Below, one piece after another: positions 10,467 through 21,700 of a DNA stretch of 64,000 nucleotides; position 1 is the first letter of the stretch, and each line of letters starts with the position of its first letter. The position numbers and the translations under genes are program-made. The notes beneath the pieces were generated by a model. It was not told the origin of the DNA and did no database searches. It saw only the letters and a program-made list of their open reading frames with translations. The DNA is taken from the NCBI GenBank assembly GCA_036346355.1, contig CM070570.1, positions 49,677,592-49,741,591 of the forward strand, given 5' to 3'. This stretch comes from Rhipidocladum racemiflorum. Its lineage: Eukaryota; Streptophyta; Magnoliopsida; Poales; Poaceae.

Positions 10467-13400
10467 TGTAACACCCCAAAATTTTGCTTTCCTTAAATTC
10501 ATGTGTGATTTGGCACTTTGGTGAATTTTTGGAATTTTCTGGAATTTATTTGGATTTATTTGGAATTTATTTGAATTTATTCCATTTTGAAATAATTAAA
10601 GAATTTAATTTTGCAAATAAAATTTTGTTGGAAATATTTTATTTGAGTCCAAAATGATCCAAAATATTTTCCGAATTTTTCTGGAATTTTTACGAGTCAT
10701 TTGCTATTTTTAATGAATTAAATGAATTCTTGGGAATTATTTTAAATATTAAATCATTGGAAAATCCAACTCGGGTCAAATCTTGTTCATCCGACCGAGT
10801 CGGACTCGAGTCCGACCCGAGCCAGTTGACGAGACCGAACCCACTCCTAACCCTAATCCATCCCAACCGTTGGATCAAGATCCAACTACCGAGATCCGCC
10901 GACTTCGACCAGGCAGGCCGTGTCGGGCCGGACCGGTCGCGCCGCGCGATCGTGGCGTTGGTTGTGCCACGTGGACGGCCAGCGATTTCGCTGCCTTCAC
11001 CGAGTCCGAAGCTGGACTCCGCCGCCGCGCTTCGCCAGAGTAGCAAATTAGGTTTCCGACTACGGCACGAACGCCGAGGCTATTTAAAGCGTGAGACGTC
11101 CCCCGAGGTTGCCCTCATCCTTGCGCACCCGTTCCCCGAGCCATCTCGCTTTGAGCGCCGCCGTTTGGCGCACGAGCTCGCCGGAGTTGGAAGTCTGTTC
11201 GCCATGATTAAGCGCCGATATTCTTTGCCGTCCCGTCGTCCTCGCCGTCATCAAGACCAGATCCGGATTCCCCAAGGCGAGGCAGCGTTCGAGTACCTCA
11301 CCTCGCCGGAGAAGCCCGGCGCCCGTTGGACTCGTCGTCGTCTTCATCTCCGGTGGCCACGCCTTTCCGTCGCGTCGCCATCGCCGTTCGCGAGCTCTGT
11401 CGGCCGTCCGATCCGGATCGCACGGCTAGGATCTCGCCACGTCACCCCGCGGTGAGATCACGCGCTTGAACTCCAGATCAATCCGGCCGTTGGATCTAGA
11501 TCCAACGATCCGAAATCAATGCGTTAACCTAAAGCGTGTCAACACTAGATCCAATCGCGTAGTTGATTTTCAAATCAACGGTCGAGATCGAGCCACGCGT
11601 CCAGGAAGTTGGGCCAAGCAGCGATCGGCGCCCGTGCAGCGTGTGGCCGACCATGGCCCAGGCCAGCGTGTCGGCTGACTCGGCCGAACCACCATGACGT
11701 CCACGCCGGCGTCATGGCGGCCCGCTGTCGGCGGTGTCCCGGCGGTGTCTTGACGTCGACAATGACGTCATCACAGGGCCCATATGTCGATCCACGTGAG
11801 CCGTGGACCGAGTCCACCGTGGACCCGAGCCGAGCGTGGACCAAGCCCATGGACGGTGGCGTCGGCCAGGCCAATCAGGAGCTGCCACGTGTCCATCTGA
11901 CGCAATAATTAATTTCGAAAAAGAAAATGATTTATTAATTCGAATAATGATTTCAAATTTAGATTCAAACTTCAAACGCTTATAACTTTTATGCGTTTCA
12001 ACTCCGATTTGAGTGATTCAAATTTCTAAATTTGTATAAAATTGAGATCTACCTAAATATGAATTTTATTTAATTTTTGGACTAAAGTTTTTCTCTGCAA
12101 AATTATTTAATTGATTATTTAAACTTTAAATAATCATAACTTTTGCGTTTTAACTCCAAATTTGACGATTCCAGTTTCTAAAAATCCAGAAAATTATGTT
12201 CTCTCTGTTTATGGATTTTATTTGGAGTTTTGGGATCTTTTTGCATAGTGTTTATTTGTGTATTTGCTATTTGCACGCTTTGCGAGTAGACGTTGAAGTG
12301 CCGGAAGGATTCGAAGGAGAAGTGTTGACTCAGGATCCAACTCAAGACCAAGAACAAGTGCTTTTTGAAGGCAAGTTGTGCTTTGACCATATTGATCCTA
12401 TTTCGAAATCTATTTTGATTTAAACTATTGCATGCTAGTTTAATTAGAAAGATACTTTGTTTAAACATGGGGGTTAGATAAATACCAATTTGCTATATGA
12501 CACCTTGATTACTTAAGTATGTGCCATGACCCTTTGTCACCCTAGTTGTGGTTTACTAGTTGGACATTACTAAATTGCCAACATGGGTTTAGATCGTTGT
12601 AGTATCTTGCTTAGACACGCTTACGTGCTCATGACATGATTTTGGATAATCAAATGCTAATATTGACTTAATGATATATTGAACCTGTTTTGGAAAAGTA
12701 TCATGTGATGTTGATGGCACGTGGTGCATGGTAATCAATCGGGGTTTGATACTTGATTTTGATCGGGGCATGTGGCAAGAGTAATCAGGTGGGCAGTGTG
12801 GCATTGGGAGGATGATTTGGTTTTTCGGGTAGTCTTGCCCTGGTCACTCTAAGGACTTAACCTTGCAAGCCTTTGAACTGGGTCATACTTGCAACCACAT
12901 GGCTGGAAGGGGACGGCCCTAGTTGACTAAGTCGCTAAGGACTCACTTGTGGAGCCTCGGGTGTCGATTACACCTTTTGTGTGATTATGCGGGGAGGCGT
13001 ATCGTGGGCGTGGCCGGATACCCATCTAATCGGTGTGTTGGTCCCATACTTCGCCTTGGCTAAGGGAAGGGATGGTGTAGAGCACGAACAGGAGAGGACC
13101 ACTGTGTTGTTTGAGGCTTCCGAAAGGCTTTGTTACGGAACTTCGCCTTTGTGGTGTTTATTGTATCTTGTGGGTAAAGTGCATAACCTCTGCAGTGTAG
13201 AATCTATTTGAATAGCCGAGTCCACGATCTTGGACAATGCTCGGGAATTCTGATCAAGGGTTAGACTTTACGAAAATAGCTTGGATTTGAAAAGGTGGGT
13301 TGATTTAGTAATGAAGTTGATGGAAATGTGGTTTAGGATGGGGAAAAATGTTTATTAAATTTCTTAAGAAATTATTTATGCTTTACTTATTTCTACTGCT

Positions 13401-13902
13401 TTCGAATCTACTTTTATTACTTGTCAAGAGTACATTTCTTTGCAAATATACTGAGCTATTCCTTTGTACCAAGCCATGCATATAGTATATTAGCTTGCAT
13501 TACGTGCATGACTTGTCGAGTACCAAGTACTCACCCTTGCCTCAACACAATACCAGTTGAAGAGGAGACTACGCCGGTTTCGGAGGAGGAGTTCCAAGAG
13601 GACCCGTCTACTTAGGGATGCGAGCCCGATCGGTTGCTGTGGTATCTTTGGATGGCGCCACTAAGTTTATTTGATTTTCATTTGCTTTGTTATCTCTCTT
13701 TTAATAAGTTTCGCCTTGCAGGCATATATTTGTAACTTGGCCATAAGGTCGAGTAACCCTTTGATTATTTAAATAAAGTACTTTGATAGTATCGTTTGGT
13801 ATGATTGTGATATATACCGATGTTAAGGCTGTGTGCACTAGCGGCGTTCTGGACTAGTCTTGAATACACAGAGGGTCGGATTTGCAAATTCGGGTCCCGG
13901 CG
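10467..13902 (+). repeat. Chromo-1 3' LTR
   Basis: A full-length copy of 1354-4766, with TATA box 11081-11089, putative exon 2 at 12290-12370, putative exon 3 at 13557-13615 and AATAAA at 13772. The end reads CCCGGC followed by GATAGATGAGG. Relative to the expected CCCGGCA plus duplication this looks like an AG/GA swap, so the exact last base is uncertain by one or two. Confidence 0.92.
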
Positions 13903-15717
13903 ATAGATGAGGAAGGGGTATCGGTGACTACAAAGGTCGCGACTAAGCGGCCGGTACATGTCGATCACGGATAGGCTTAAGCGGCTGTACATGTCTAAAC
14001 AAACAATGAAACATATGCGGTGGCACAAAGAAGGTAAACGTGAGGACCAAGACCAGGATATGATGGTGCATCCGTCGATGGCGAGGCATGGCGTGCATTG
14101 GGCCGATTCGATCCTGCATTTGCAAGCGACCCTAGGAGTGTTCGTCTTGGTTTGTCCACGGACGGTTTCACACCTTTCAAAGACAAGCGCTAGCCCCTAC
14201 TCTTGTTGGTCGGTCTTCATCATGCCATACAATCTTCCACCCGAGATTTGTTTGAAAGAGGGGTTCATATTCCTTGCTCTTGTCATTCCAGTCCTAAGCA
14301 TCCAGGAAGGATCTCAATGTGTTCATGCGGCCCTTAATTGACGAAATGAAAAAGTTGTGGCGAGGAAAAGGCATACGACGGCGTTCTTTGGTAGAGAATT
14401 TACCTTACGAGCCGCATACGTGGTCGGTCCATGATTTGTTGGCATATGGCATTTGGGCTTTGGTGTGTTCATGGTCGCCTGTGTTGTCCAATTTGTATGG
14501 CTGACTCTGATGCATTCAGGCTCACGCACGGTAAGAAGTTCACATTCTTCGATTGCCATCGACGGTGGCTTCCGGCGAGGCACCATTTCAGGAACGACGT
14601 TAAATCATTTCGAAAAGGAAAGAAAGTTAAAAAAAGGGCCGCCGAAGTGACTCACAGGAGAAGAGATAGCTGAATGGCATAGTCGCCTTGAACGATCTAC
14701 GGAGGTGGGTTTCACTGGCTATGGAAAGGAGCACAACTGGACTCATGTTTCTTTTCTTTGGGAGCTGCCTTACGCGAAAGCTTTGATTCTGCCGCATAAC
14801 ATAGATTTGATGCACCAAGAACGCAATGTGGCAGAAAGCATCATAAGCATGGTGTTTGATGTAACCGACAAAACAAAGGATAACGTGAGTGCTAGGAAAG
14901 ACATGGGTGATCATTGTGCTAGGCCGTGGCTCGAGGTTAAAGTTGGTTTAAATGGAAATGAGAGCCGCCACGAGCTCCATCTTCGTGTGAAGCCGTAAGA
15001 CCGTAAACAGATTTTGAGGTGGTTGAAAACTCTAAAGTTTCGGATCGCTATGCATCTAACATAAAGCGGGGTGTGAATGTCAAAGACCGGTAGTGAATGG
15101 GCTAAAGAGTCATGATTACCATATCATCATGGAAAGACTTGTTCCGGTAATGTTTCGTGGCTATTTTGATAATGAGTTGTGGAGGATGTTAGCCGAGCTC
15201 AGTTACTTTTACAGGCAGATATGCGCTAAGGAAATCTCGAAGAGGTTGATGCAGAAGTTAGAGAAGGGAATTCCATTGCTTGTATGCAAGTTGGAAAAAA
15301 CTTTCCACCTGGTTTTATGAATGTGATGCAACATCTGCTGGTGCATCTGTCTTGGGAAGCGAAGGTTGGAGGTCCTGCGCAGTTCAGATGGATGTATAGT
15401 CAGGAAAGGGAGTTGAAAAAGCTTAGAGCTACAGTGCGCAACAAGGCAAGGGTAGAGGGGTGTATCGCAGAGGCTTATGCAAGTAAAGAGATCACAAACT
15501 TCTCAACAAAGTATTTCGCACTCAAGCACAACGTGAATGCCCCTACAAATCGGTACCGTGCCGCGGAAGAAGAACCAAGCAGCGAACTTAAGCTTTTTCA
15601 ATGCAAGGGTCAACCTGTTGGGTCGTACACTGCACACCATGTTGAGTATGAGGAGTGGAACCTGGCCATGCTTTACATGTTCACTAACATGGTAGAAGTT
15701 GAAAAATATTTTGAGTA
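13903..15717 (+). pseudogene. CACTA tnp2 transposase, core and DUF4218-type region
   Basis: After the Chromo-1 insertion the protein resumes (EEGVSVTT). Family-typical text follows: RLKRLYMSKQTMKHMRWHKE, HPSMARHGV-region, SPYSCWSVFIMPYNLPPEIC, WSVHDLLAYGIW, RLCCPICMADSDAF, KFTFFDCHRRWLP, and KEHNWTHVSFLWELPYAK with LRHNIDLMH-type sequence. From about 15090 it shows LKSHDYHIIMERLVPVMFRG, FRQICAKEI-type and QFRWMYSQERELKKLRATVR, the DUF4218-like part found in tnp2 proteins. At least eight frameshifts occur (for example near 14085, 14310, 14640, 15000, 15090). A donor-like GTAAGT at 15715 suggests an exon end. Confidence 0.85.
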
Positions 15718-15747
15718 AGTGACTTTTTGAATTATGTTTTCAACATT

Positions 15748-16723
15748 TCAGTGTAGAGTCCTTTTTAACCCGGGAATAAATGACGCAGAGTGTTTGACAA
15801 AGAAAATTAGAAGTCAACTCGACAACCCACAACTAAGCAATTGGATAACCTACGCCGTGATGGGTTGCAAGGCGGCCCAAGCTTCGTGCAATGGTTCCAC
15901 AAGATGTAATATGACTATTTATTCATTTTTTATAATGAATTGTTGTAGTAACCTAATATTAGACTAACGTTGATGCATATTGCTATATAGTGTATGCGTG
16001 ATGCCTCCGTCCTCGAGGATCTCCGACAGCTCTCGCATGGTGATGTGGCGGCAAGGAGCTATCGTCGCTATGATGTGAACGGGTTCCGTTTTCGAGCAAT
16101 GAAATTAGAAGCTAGCCGTCCACTTGCGGCCACTTCAAACAATGGAGTAGTCACAACGTCATCCGATTCCAGCGGTGATATATTAGACTACTACGGTGTT
16201 GTACAAAACATAATTGAGTATACCTTTGGGGTGCCAAAGATCTGAAGGTTGTGTTTTTGATTGCCATTGGTTCGATCCACACAACGGCACACGTGTCGAT
16301 GACTTTGGGATGGTGGAGGTGAAGCATAGTTCGCGGCTTCAGGGTCACATTAATAACATTGTGCTTGCACATCAGGTTGAGCAGGTGTACTACCTTAGCT
16401 ATCCTCACCCTAGCTTGAAGGCTTGGTGGGTTGTATTTAAAGTTAATCCTGAAGTATATCCTCCTAAGGATGTTTCGTATGTGGAAAGCAACGTAGAAGA
16501 TGATGTGGGTGATGTATATCAAGAAGAAGCTATGGGGGATTCTTTCCTTGTCTCCGACGGGGCATGACTCAATCAATTACCTACCGATGCCATAGACTTA
16601 ATAACAGATGAACCAGGCCCTTCACGAAAACGCCCTCAAAAGTCAGTAAGGATTGCACGTCTTCAAGCACGTCTCAATGAAATACGAGTCGCAGAAGCAG
16701 ATTCCGACGCCGACGACTTTTGA
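15748..16723 (+). pseudogene. CACTA tnp2 transposase, C-terminal exons (DUF4216-type)
   Basis: One exon follows TTTCAACATTTCAG (from about 15752). Another carries MRDASVLEDLRQLSHGDVAA and SRRYDVNGFRF-type text (15994-16245), then VFDCHWFDPHNGTRVDDFGM and SSRLQGHINNIVLAHQVEQV and YYLSYPHPSLKAWWVVFKVN. This is the DUF4216 pattern that ends many tnp2 proteins. The tail is basic then acidic, ending at TGA 16721-16723. One frameshift lies near 16235, where VPKI joins VVFDCHW. Confidence 0.8.
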
Positions 16724-16879
16724 TATGTATATTTTGTAAGATTATTGTTGTCTCATTCATTTTTTACAAGTTATTGTTGTCTCATTCATTTTGCAAGTTA
16801 TTGTTGTGTTGTCTCCTTCATTTTTTACAAGTTACTGTTGTCTCCTTCACTAACTCTTGTCAAATTTGAACAGATACCG

Positions 16880-18932
16880 ATGTTCAGGCATCAGGTTGAC
16901 AAGCTTAAAGGCAAGTTCAGCGGGTCGTCCTCCAGAAGGTCGAGGAGCAGGGGTTCTGATGCTCAGGACTCGACGGCTGGCAGTGCCATATTTGCTGGGG
17001 CTGCGCAGATTAGACAGCGGCAGGAGCAGCTCCAGAGGTGCTTCGATGAGCAGGCACGAGAACAGGCGCAGGAGCAACCTCGAGGAGGGCGAGGGCAAGT
17101 GGGGTTGAGGACGAGGGGCAGGTGGGATGTGAGGATGAGGACATGGGTGAGGCGGACGACGAGGAGGTCGGCGTTGGGGGTGGTGGCGGTGGGACGACAG
17201 TCTGATGCAGACGCCGAGGCCGAGGCAGCGGCAGATGCAGACTTAGCGGCGACCTTAGACCTGGGCTTGAAGAGGGCGGGTCTTCTTCGGGTACCATCAG
17301 GTATATGTGTAGTATTGGATTTTCATTTAATGTCCATATTTACATTGTAATGTCTATAAACTAATGATTTGCATTTTAGGTTTCGTAAAACCGTCTCAGT
17401 TCGTCCGAGATGCAACCCGGCCGATAGGAGGTTGATAGAGCTACATGGGAGCAGTGTGATTATATCTTTCATGTCTTTTCTTTTAGCATGAGCTAAGTGA
17501 CAACTGCCTCGTAGCCGATAGGAGGTTGATAGAGCTATCTTTTGATGCATCTTTGTCTTGTATTTTGTTGTAGGCAGTGGAAAGAGCCGGGTTGGACTGG
17601 GACGGGCCACATTACAAAGGTTAACGCCGTGCTGGGAGCCCTTAGCCGCTACTACTACCCTGGCATGGTTGAGTCAGGTGGGGATAGATTCGCGGCCCAC
17701 AACTGGAAGCACTGGGCGTTGAATGAGAACGTGGAAGGAGGCGAAGACAGCCATACATGTCAGGGCGCAGTGTGGGCTGGCTTCTGGGTGAGTTTGCGTT
17801 ATGTATTTACTCTATTTGAGTATTGCTTTAAATGTAAATACAATTTGACAATGTGTGATTATATGTAGGAGAGGTTTCGGCTTGAGAACGAAGACGATTA
17901 CAGCCTTTTGAAGAAGGCCAAAAGCGTCTTCAACAGGGCGACACAAAAGGTTGTCGGAGATTCGTTCAGCAATGCACGGATTCAAGCTGTCATCAATTTT
18001 TACAAGAGGGTGAAGAAGGTGAACATGAGAAGAGGACCAGAGGCGAGGAGTATACACCTAACAGAACAAGAGTATCTCGAGAGCTCAGTCGATTGGATAA
18101 TGAAGGACATGGAGGCTTGGAGGTGGATGTACCGGTACTGGGCGTCGGAGGATTTTCAAGAAAAATCAAATAGAAATCGAGGGAACAGAAGAAGTAGATT
18201 GGGGAAGCACAAATACGGCGCAGACGGACACATTGGCCTAGAGCAACAAATGGTAAGTATCGGTATTATAATTGTTAGTTTCATTTGTCACTATGTTTCT
18301 AACTTTGCACCGTAGGAGGCTGAAAGTGGGAGTACTCCCTCTTTTGTGGAAGTTTACATCCGGGGGCACAAAGGCGAGGATCCACAGAACCCGGATGTTT
18401 TGTGCGACGACGGGGCTAGTGAGAGGATGGTAAGTATAAATGAAACAATATGTTTTGTGCAATTTTAAATCCGGGAGCACCAACATGCTGTTTTGCAGGC
18501 ATCATATGCAGAACAAATGACACAACGTCATGGGACGGAGTTTGATTGGAGGGCGCGCCCGGTCGATGTGGAAGCCTTGTACCACGCCGAGGAGGGCCTA
18601 AAGCATGGGAGGTTCGTTAATAAAACTGATTTTAATTGTTTTTGCTCTATGAATTAAAAAATGTTGCATGGTCACATTTCGGTACATATCGTTTGTAGGT
18701 GGGCCATGGGGGCGGAGTTGTCGAATCGATCGTCTTCCACGAGGCTCGGTTTCCTCACAGGAGTGCTCACTCGTCGAGGTCCGCACGGAAGCACAAGCGG
18801 GAGGTGGCTCGTGAAGCGCGAGAAGAGTCTCGTCAAGCGCGAGAAGAGTCTCGTCAAGCACGAGAGGAAGCTCGCAGGCCGAGAAGACTCGAGAATACAT
18901 GAAAATGTATCTGCAGTACAATCTCAACTTTG
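16880..18932 (+). CDS. CACTA second gene (Ptta/En/Spm-type, tnpA-like), 5' exons
   Basis: Seven exons can be proposed with good splice sites: 16880-17300, 17380-~17449, 17574-17787, 17869-18252, 18316-18429, 18499-18611, 18699-~18932. The product starts MFRHQVDKLKGKFSGSSSRR. It holds the Ptta-family core (TGTGHITKVNAVLGALSRYY, FRLENEDDYSLLKKAKSVFN, IHLTEQEYLESSVDWIMKDM, RYWASEDFQE, TPSFVEVYIRGHK, FDWRARPVDVEALYHAEEGL) and a C-terminal Arg/Glu-rich heptad region. Proteins of this type bind subterminal repeats and work with tnp2. A frameshift near the end (LENT-stop versus EYMKMYLQYN) is the main visible break. Exon boundaries are inferred. Confidence 0.7.
18808..18876 (+). repeat. 21-bp coding tandem repeat (AREESRQ heptads)
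   Basis: Three near-identical 21-bp units (GCGAGAAGAGTCTCGTCAAGC and variants) encode repeated AREESRQ heptads in the last large exon of the second CACTA gene. The protein segment should form a charged coiled coil, probably for dimerisation. Confidence 0.75.
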
Positions 18933-19039
18933 AACAAATCGATCATTTGTACATCCGTGATTAAAATCTAACAAACAATCTATATGCAAAGAATTGTCAC
19001 AATCTCTTGGACCCTAACGTGCAGTGTTTCGCCCTCCTA

Positions 19040-20400
19040 TTATGCCCAGGTAAAGATACTTGAGTTCATTACTCTCTAACTCACTTAGCTCATAAAATCG
19101 TGTTTACGACAAACTTGACTATTATGTCATAGGCCTCCCGACCACCTCCTTTCGCATGTTTTCTCCTCACATGCATCCACCACCACAAGGAGAAGCATCA
19201 CAGGGTGCTCAACCTCCCCCGGCGTCCTTCATAAACCCTACTGGGATGCAGGCACCACCCCTAGGAGATGCACCTCAGGTTATATGAAATTCTCATGCAT
19301 TCTTTATTTTTAAAAAACTCTATTCTGTATACTTGATATCACAAACTATGATCCATAGGGCTCCCAGCCTCCTCGTCCTTTCTACATGTTCACCCCACGA
19401 GATATGACTACCTTCAGAGGAGAGGCACCACAGGTAAAGATGGACCGGTTCAATTCGATATTCAAAATTTGAACAAAAGATTTAAATGTGGCATAATGTA
19501 CCTAACTATGCCTTACAGGGCTCCCAGCCTCCAAACCCGTTCTACATGTACCCACCACCTATGCTAGGCCAAGGAATGCCTATGTACTTCAACCATTGGG
19601 CCATGCAGCCACCTCAGACGACACCACAGGTATGGATGTCAAAAACATTCTAAGTTTACGAAACGAGCTAAGTTTGTCAATTGTGAGCTAAACCAAGTCA
19701 AATTGAGTAAATTGAGCTACCTTCACAAAACTTAGTCAATTATATCACATTTAGGCAAATAAAACTCAATTCTGTCAAAGTTGAGCGGACTTAGTCAACT
19801 TGAGCAAATTCAGCTATACGTGCAAAACTTAGTCGATTTTACGACACTTAGGCAACTCATGCTTAAACCTTGCACAAATCATCTCAATGTTTGCTAAGTT
19901 TGCGAATTGAGTTAACTTTGTTATTTGTGAGTCAAGACTAGTCAAATCCTGCAAATTGAGGTATTTATGCAATAATTATTCGATTCTTATCAAATTGATA
20001 ATTAACATGTAAACCCTAGTCAAATTGAGGCATTCGTTCAAAACTGAGTCGATTCTACCACATTTAGCCAAATATAGCTTAAATCTTATCAAATTCATCT
20101 AAGTGGTTGCTAAGTTTGCGAAACAAGGTAATTCTATCAATTGTGATCCAAACTTAGTCAACTTGACGAAATTGGCTTATTCGTGCAAAACTGATTTGAT
20201 CCTAGGACATTTAGCACAAATCATTTCGATATTTGCTAAGTTCGACGATATGTTACTTGTAACACAACCTAGTCTTGAACTTGCAGGTTTCTGGGTCACG
20301 CCGTCCAGCACGTACTAACAACGACATCATAGAAGACGTCATAGTCTCGCCCTCCGGCGGTGGTGGTAGCGCTCACAACTCCAACAACCCCGAGACATGA
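19040..20400 (+). CDS. CACTA second gene, proline-rich 3' exons
   Basis: A series of short exons each ends in a CAG|GT donor: about 19020-19050, 19133-19278, 19359-19434, 19520-19630 and 20287-20400. Their products are GSQPP(R/N)PFYM-type proline-rich segments, including PPPMLGQGMPMYFNHWAMQP, and a glycine/asparagine tail ending at TGA 20398-20400. Two exons begin with the same GGCTCCCAGCCTCC, indicating exon duplication. The final intron (19631-20286) is full of degenerate GTCAAATTGAG/CTTAGTCAA-like repeats. This is inferred as the tail of the gene at 16880; it could be spliced differently. Confidence 0.55.
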
Positions 20401-20537
20401 ATTGCATTGTGAGCTGGATTGGTGTATTACTGTTGGACTTTATGACTTCGTCGTCGGATTTGTATTGTGATGGATAGATTGTAATGTGGATTGTAATGCG
20501 TAGTTTACAAATTGTCGTTGGATGTGTGATTGGTTAT

Positions 20538-20680
20538 CTAAGGATCTGCTAGAATGTCTCCTACAGTTTGAGATATTGATATATATATTATCACTTTGCA
20601 AATGTTTTTTTGTCTACGAGTGGATGTCCTATTTACTAGAGAGGTCATGCCGAAATTTTGTACATTCGGTGACTTAGTTA
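20538..20680 (+). repeat. Direct repeat, copy 2 (near CACTA 3' end)
   Basis: The matching copy of 295-436, same orientation, ending GGTGACTTAGTT. It lies just after the second gene and before the AT-rich tandem region. Confidence 0.85.
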
Positions 20681-20699
20681 TTCGTTGTGGAGTTTGATT

Positions 20700-21240
20700 C
20701 TTGAATCATGTTGGTAATACTCTTGAATTGTTCGTAATACTCTTGAATCTTGAGTTGTCGATATATATTGAGTTTTGATTGAATGTATAGATATTGATAT
20801 TGAGTGTTTGATTGAATGTTGAATGAGATGCATACCGATAGATATATATTGATTGTTTGATTGAATGTTTGATTGGATGTATAGATATTGATATTGAGTG
20901 TTTGATTGAATGTTGAGATGCATACCGATCGATATATATTGAGTGTTTGATCGATATAGATATTGAGTGTTTGATTGAATGTTGAATAAGTTTGATTGAA
21001 TGTTTGATCGATATATATTTGAGTATATATATTTGATGGATATATATTTGAATCTTGTGATGGACTTATTGTGATGTGTTGAATAAGATTGAATGTGAAG
21101 ATGCTTGTGTTGAATGACATGCATATCGATCCATATATATGCGTGGTCGATATATTGAGTGTTTGATTGAATGTTGAATAAGTTTGATTGAATGTATTGA
21201 GTGTGATGCATATGGATATATATATATATATATATATATT
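20700..21240 (+). repeat. AT-rich tandem repeat region with (TA)n tract
   Basis: Degenerate units built on GAGTGTTTGATTGAATGTTGA and GATGCATACCGAT alternate. Larger units of roughly 100 bp are visible (compare 20785-20895 with 20880-20985). The block ends in a pure TA tract at 21212-21239. Open frames here are repeat artefacts, not genes. Confidence 0.75.
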
Positions 21241-21690
21241 AAGCGTCAGTTAAATTCGTGGGTTTACGCTGGCCCACGAATTTAAGTTAAATCGTGGAGT
21301 TTCTGCTCATTTAATTTAACTGATAAATTCGTGGGTTTTCCTGGCCCACGAATTTAACTTAAATTCGTGGGGCCAGAGAAACCCACGAATTTATCAGTTA
21401 AATTAGTGGGTTTTCCTGGCCCACGAATTTAACTTAAATTAAATGAGGCGAGAGAAACCCACGAATTTATCGATTAAATTAAGTGGTTTTCTGGCCTGCA
21501 ATTTAAGTTAAATTGTGGGCGAGAAACCCACGAATTTAACTTAAATTCGTGGGCACCCACGAATTTAATTGATTAATTTCGTCGAGTTAAATTCGTGGCC
21601 TAAATTCGACAGTTTGCGCACGAATTTATAGTAAATTCGTGGGTTTTAGCCTAAATTCGTGGGTTTCTGGCCCACGAATTTTCCCCTGAT
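21240..21690 (+). repeat. CACTA 3' subterminal repeat block
   Basis: The motif AAATTCGTGGGTTT and its inverse AAACCCACGAATTT occur many times in both orientations, joined by CCTGGCCC or GGCCAG spacers. This makes a series of potential hairpins. Such subterminal arrays are the binding sites of TNPA-type proteins in En/Spm elements. The block ends 10 bp before the terminus at 21700. Confidence 0.85.
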
Positions 21691-21700
21691 TTCTGTAGTG

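Larger units (their letters stand above)
1354..13902 (+). mobile_element. Chromo-1: Ty3/gypsy chromovirus with long LTRs (Tekay/Del-like)
   Basis: The element has two ~3.4-kb LTRs (1354-4766 and 10467-13902), an initiator-Met-type PBS, a leader ORF, gag, protease, RT, RNase H, integrase and a C-terminal chromodomain-like tail, in Ty3/gypsy order. It inserted into CACTA tnp2. The 5 bp before it are GTAGA and the 5 bp after are ATAGA, a near-perfect duplication, and tnp2 reads on across the junction. All ORFs carry multiple small frameshifts. LTR size plus chromodomain point to the Tekay/Del branch, but clade assignment needs an RT tree. Confidence 0.9.
13903..21700 (+). mobile_element. CACTA transposon, right segment with 3' terminus
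   Basis: It continues the element of 1-1353. It contains the rest of tnp2 (to 16723), a second multi-exon gene (16880-20400), an AT-rich tandem region (20700-21240), a 450-bp subterminal repeat block (21240-21690) and the terminus TTTCTGTAGTG ending at 21700. That terminus is the inverted form of CACTACAGAAA. The next three bases, GAA (21701-21703), would be one copy of the 3-bp target duplication; the other copy lies outside the window. Confidence 0.88.

Noticed and set aside
10730..11455. A 241-codon open frame as a gene in the 3' LTR
   Set aside because: The equivalent 5' LTR region is not open in this frame, and the product has no recognisable domain.
20674..21211. Minus-strand frames of 148-177 codons rich in Ile, Gln, Asn and Tyr
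   Set aside because: They are translations of an AT-rich tandem repeat (GTTTGATTGAATG units). Repetition, not selection, keeps them open.
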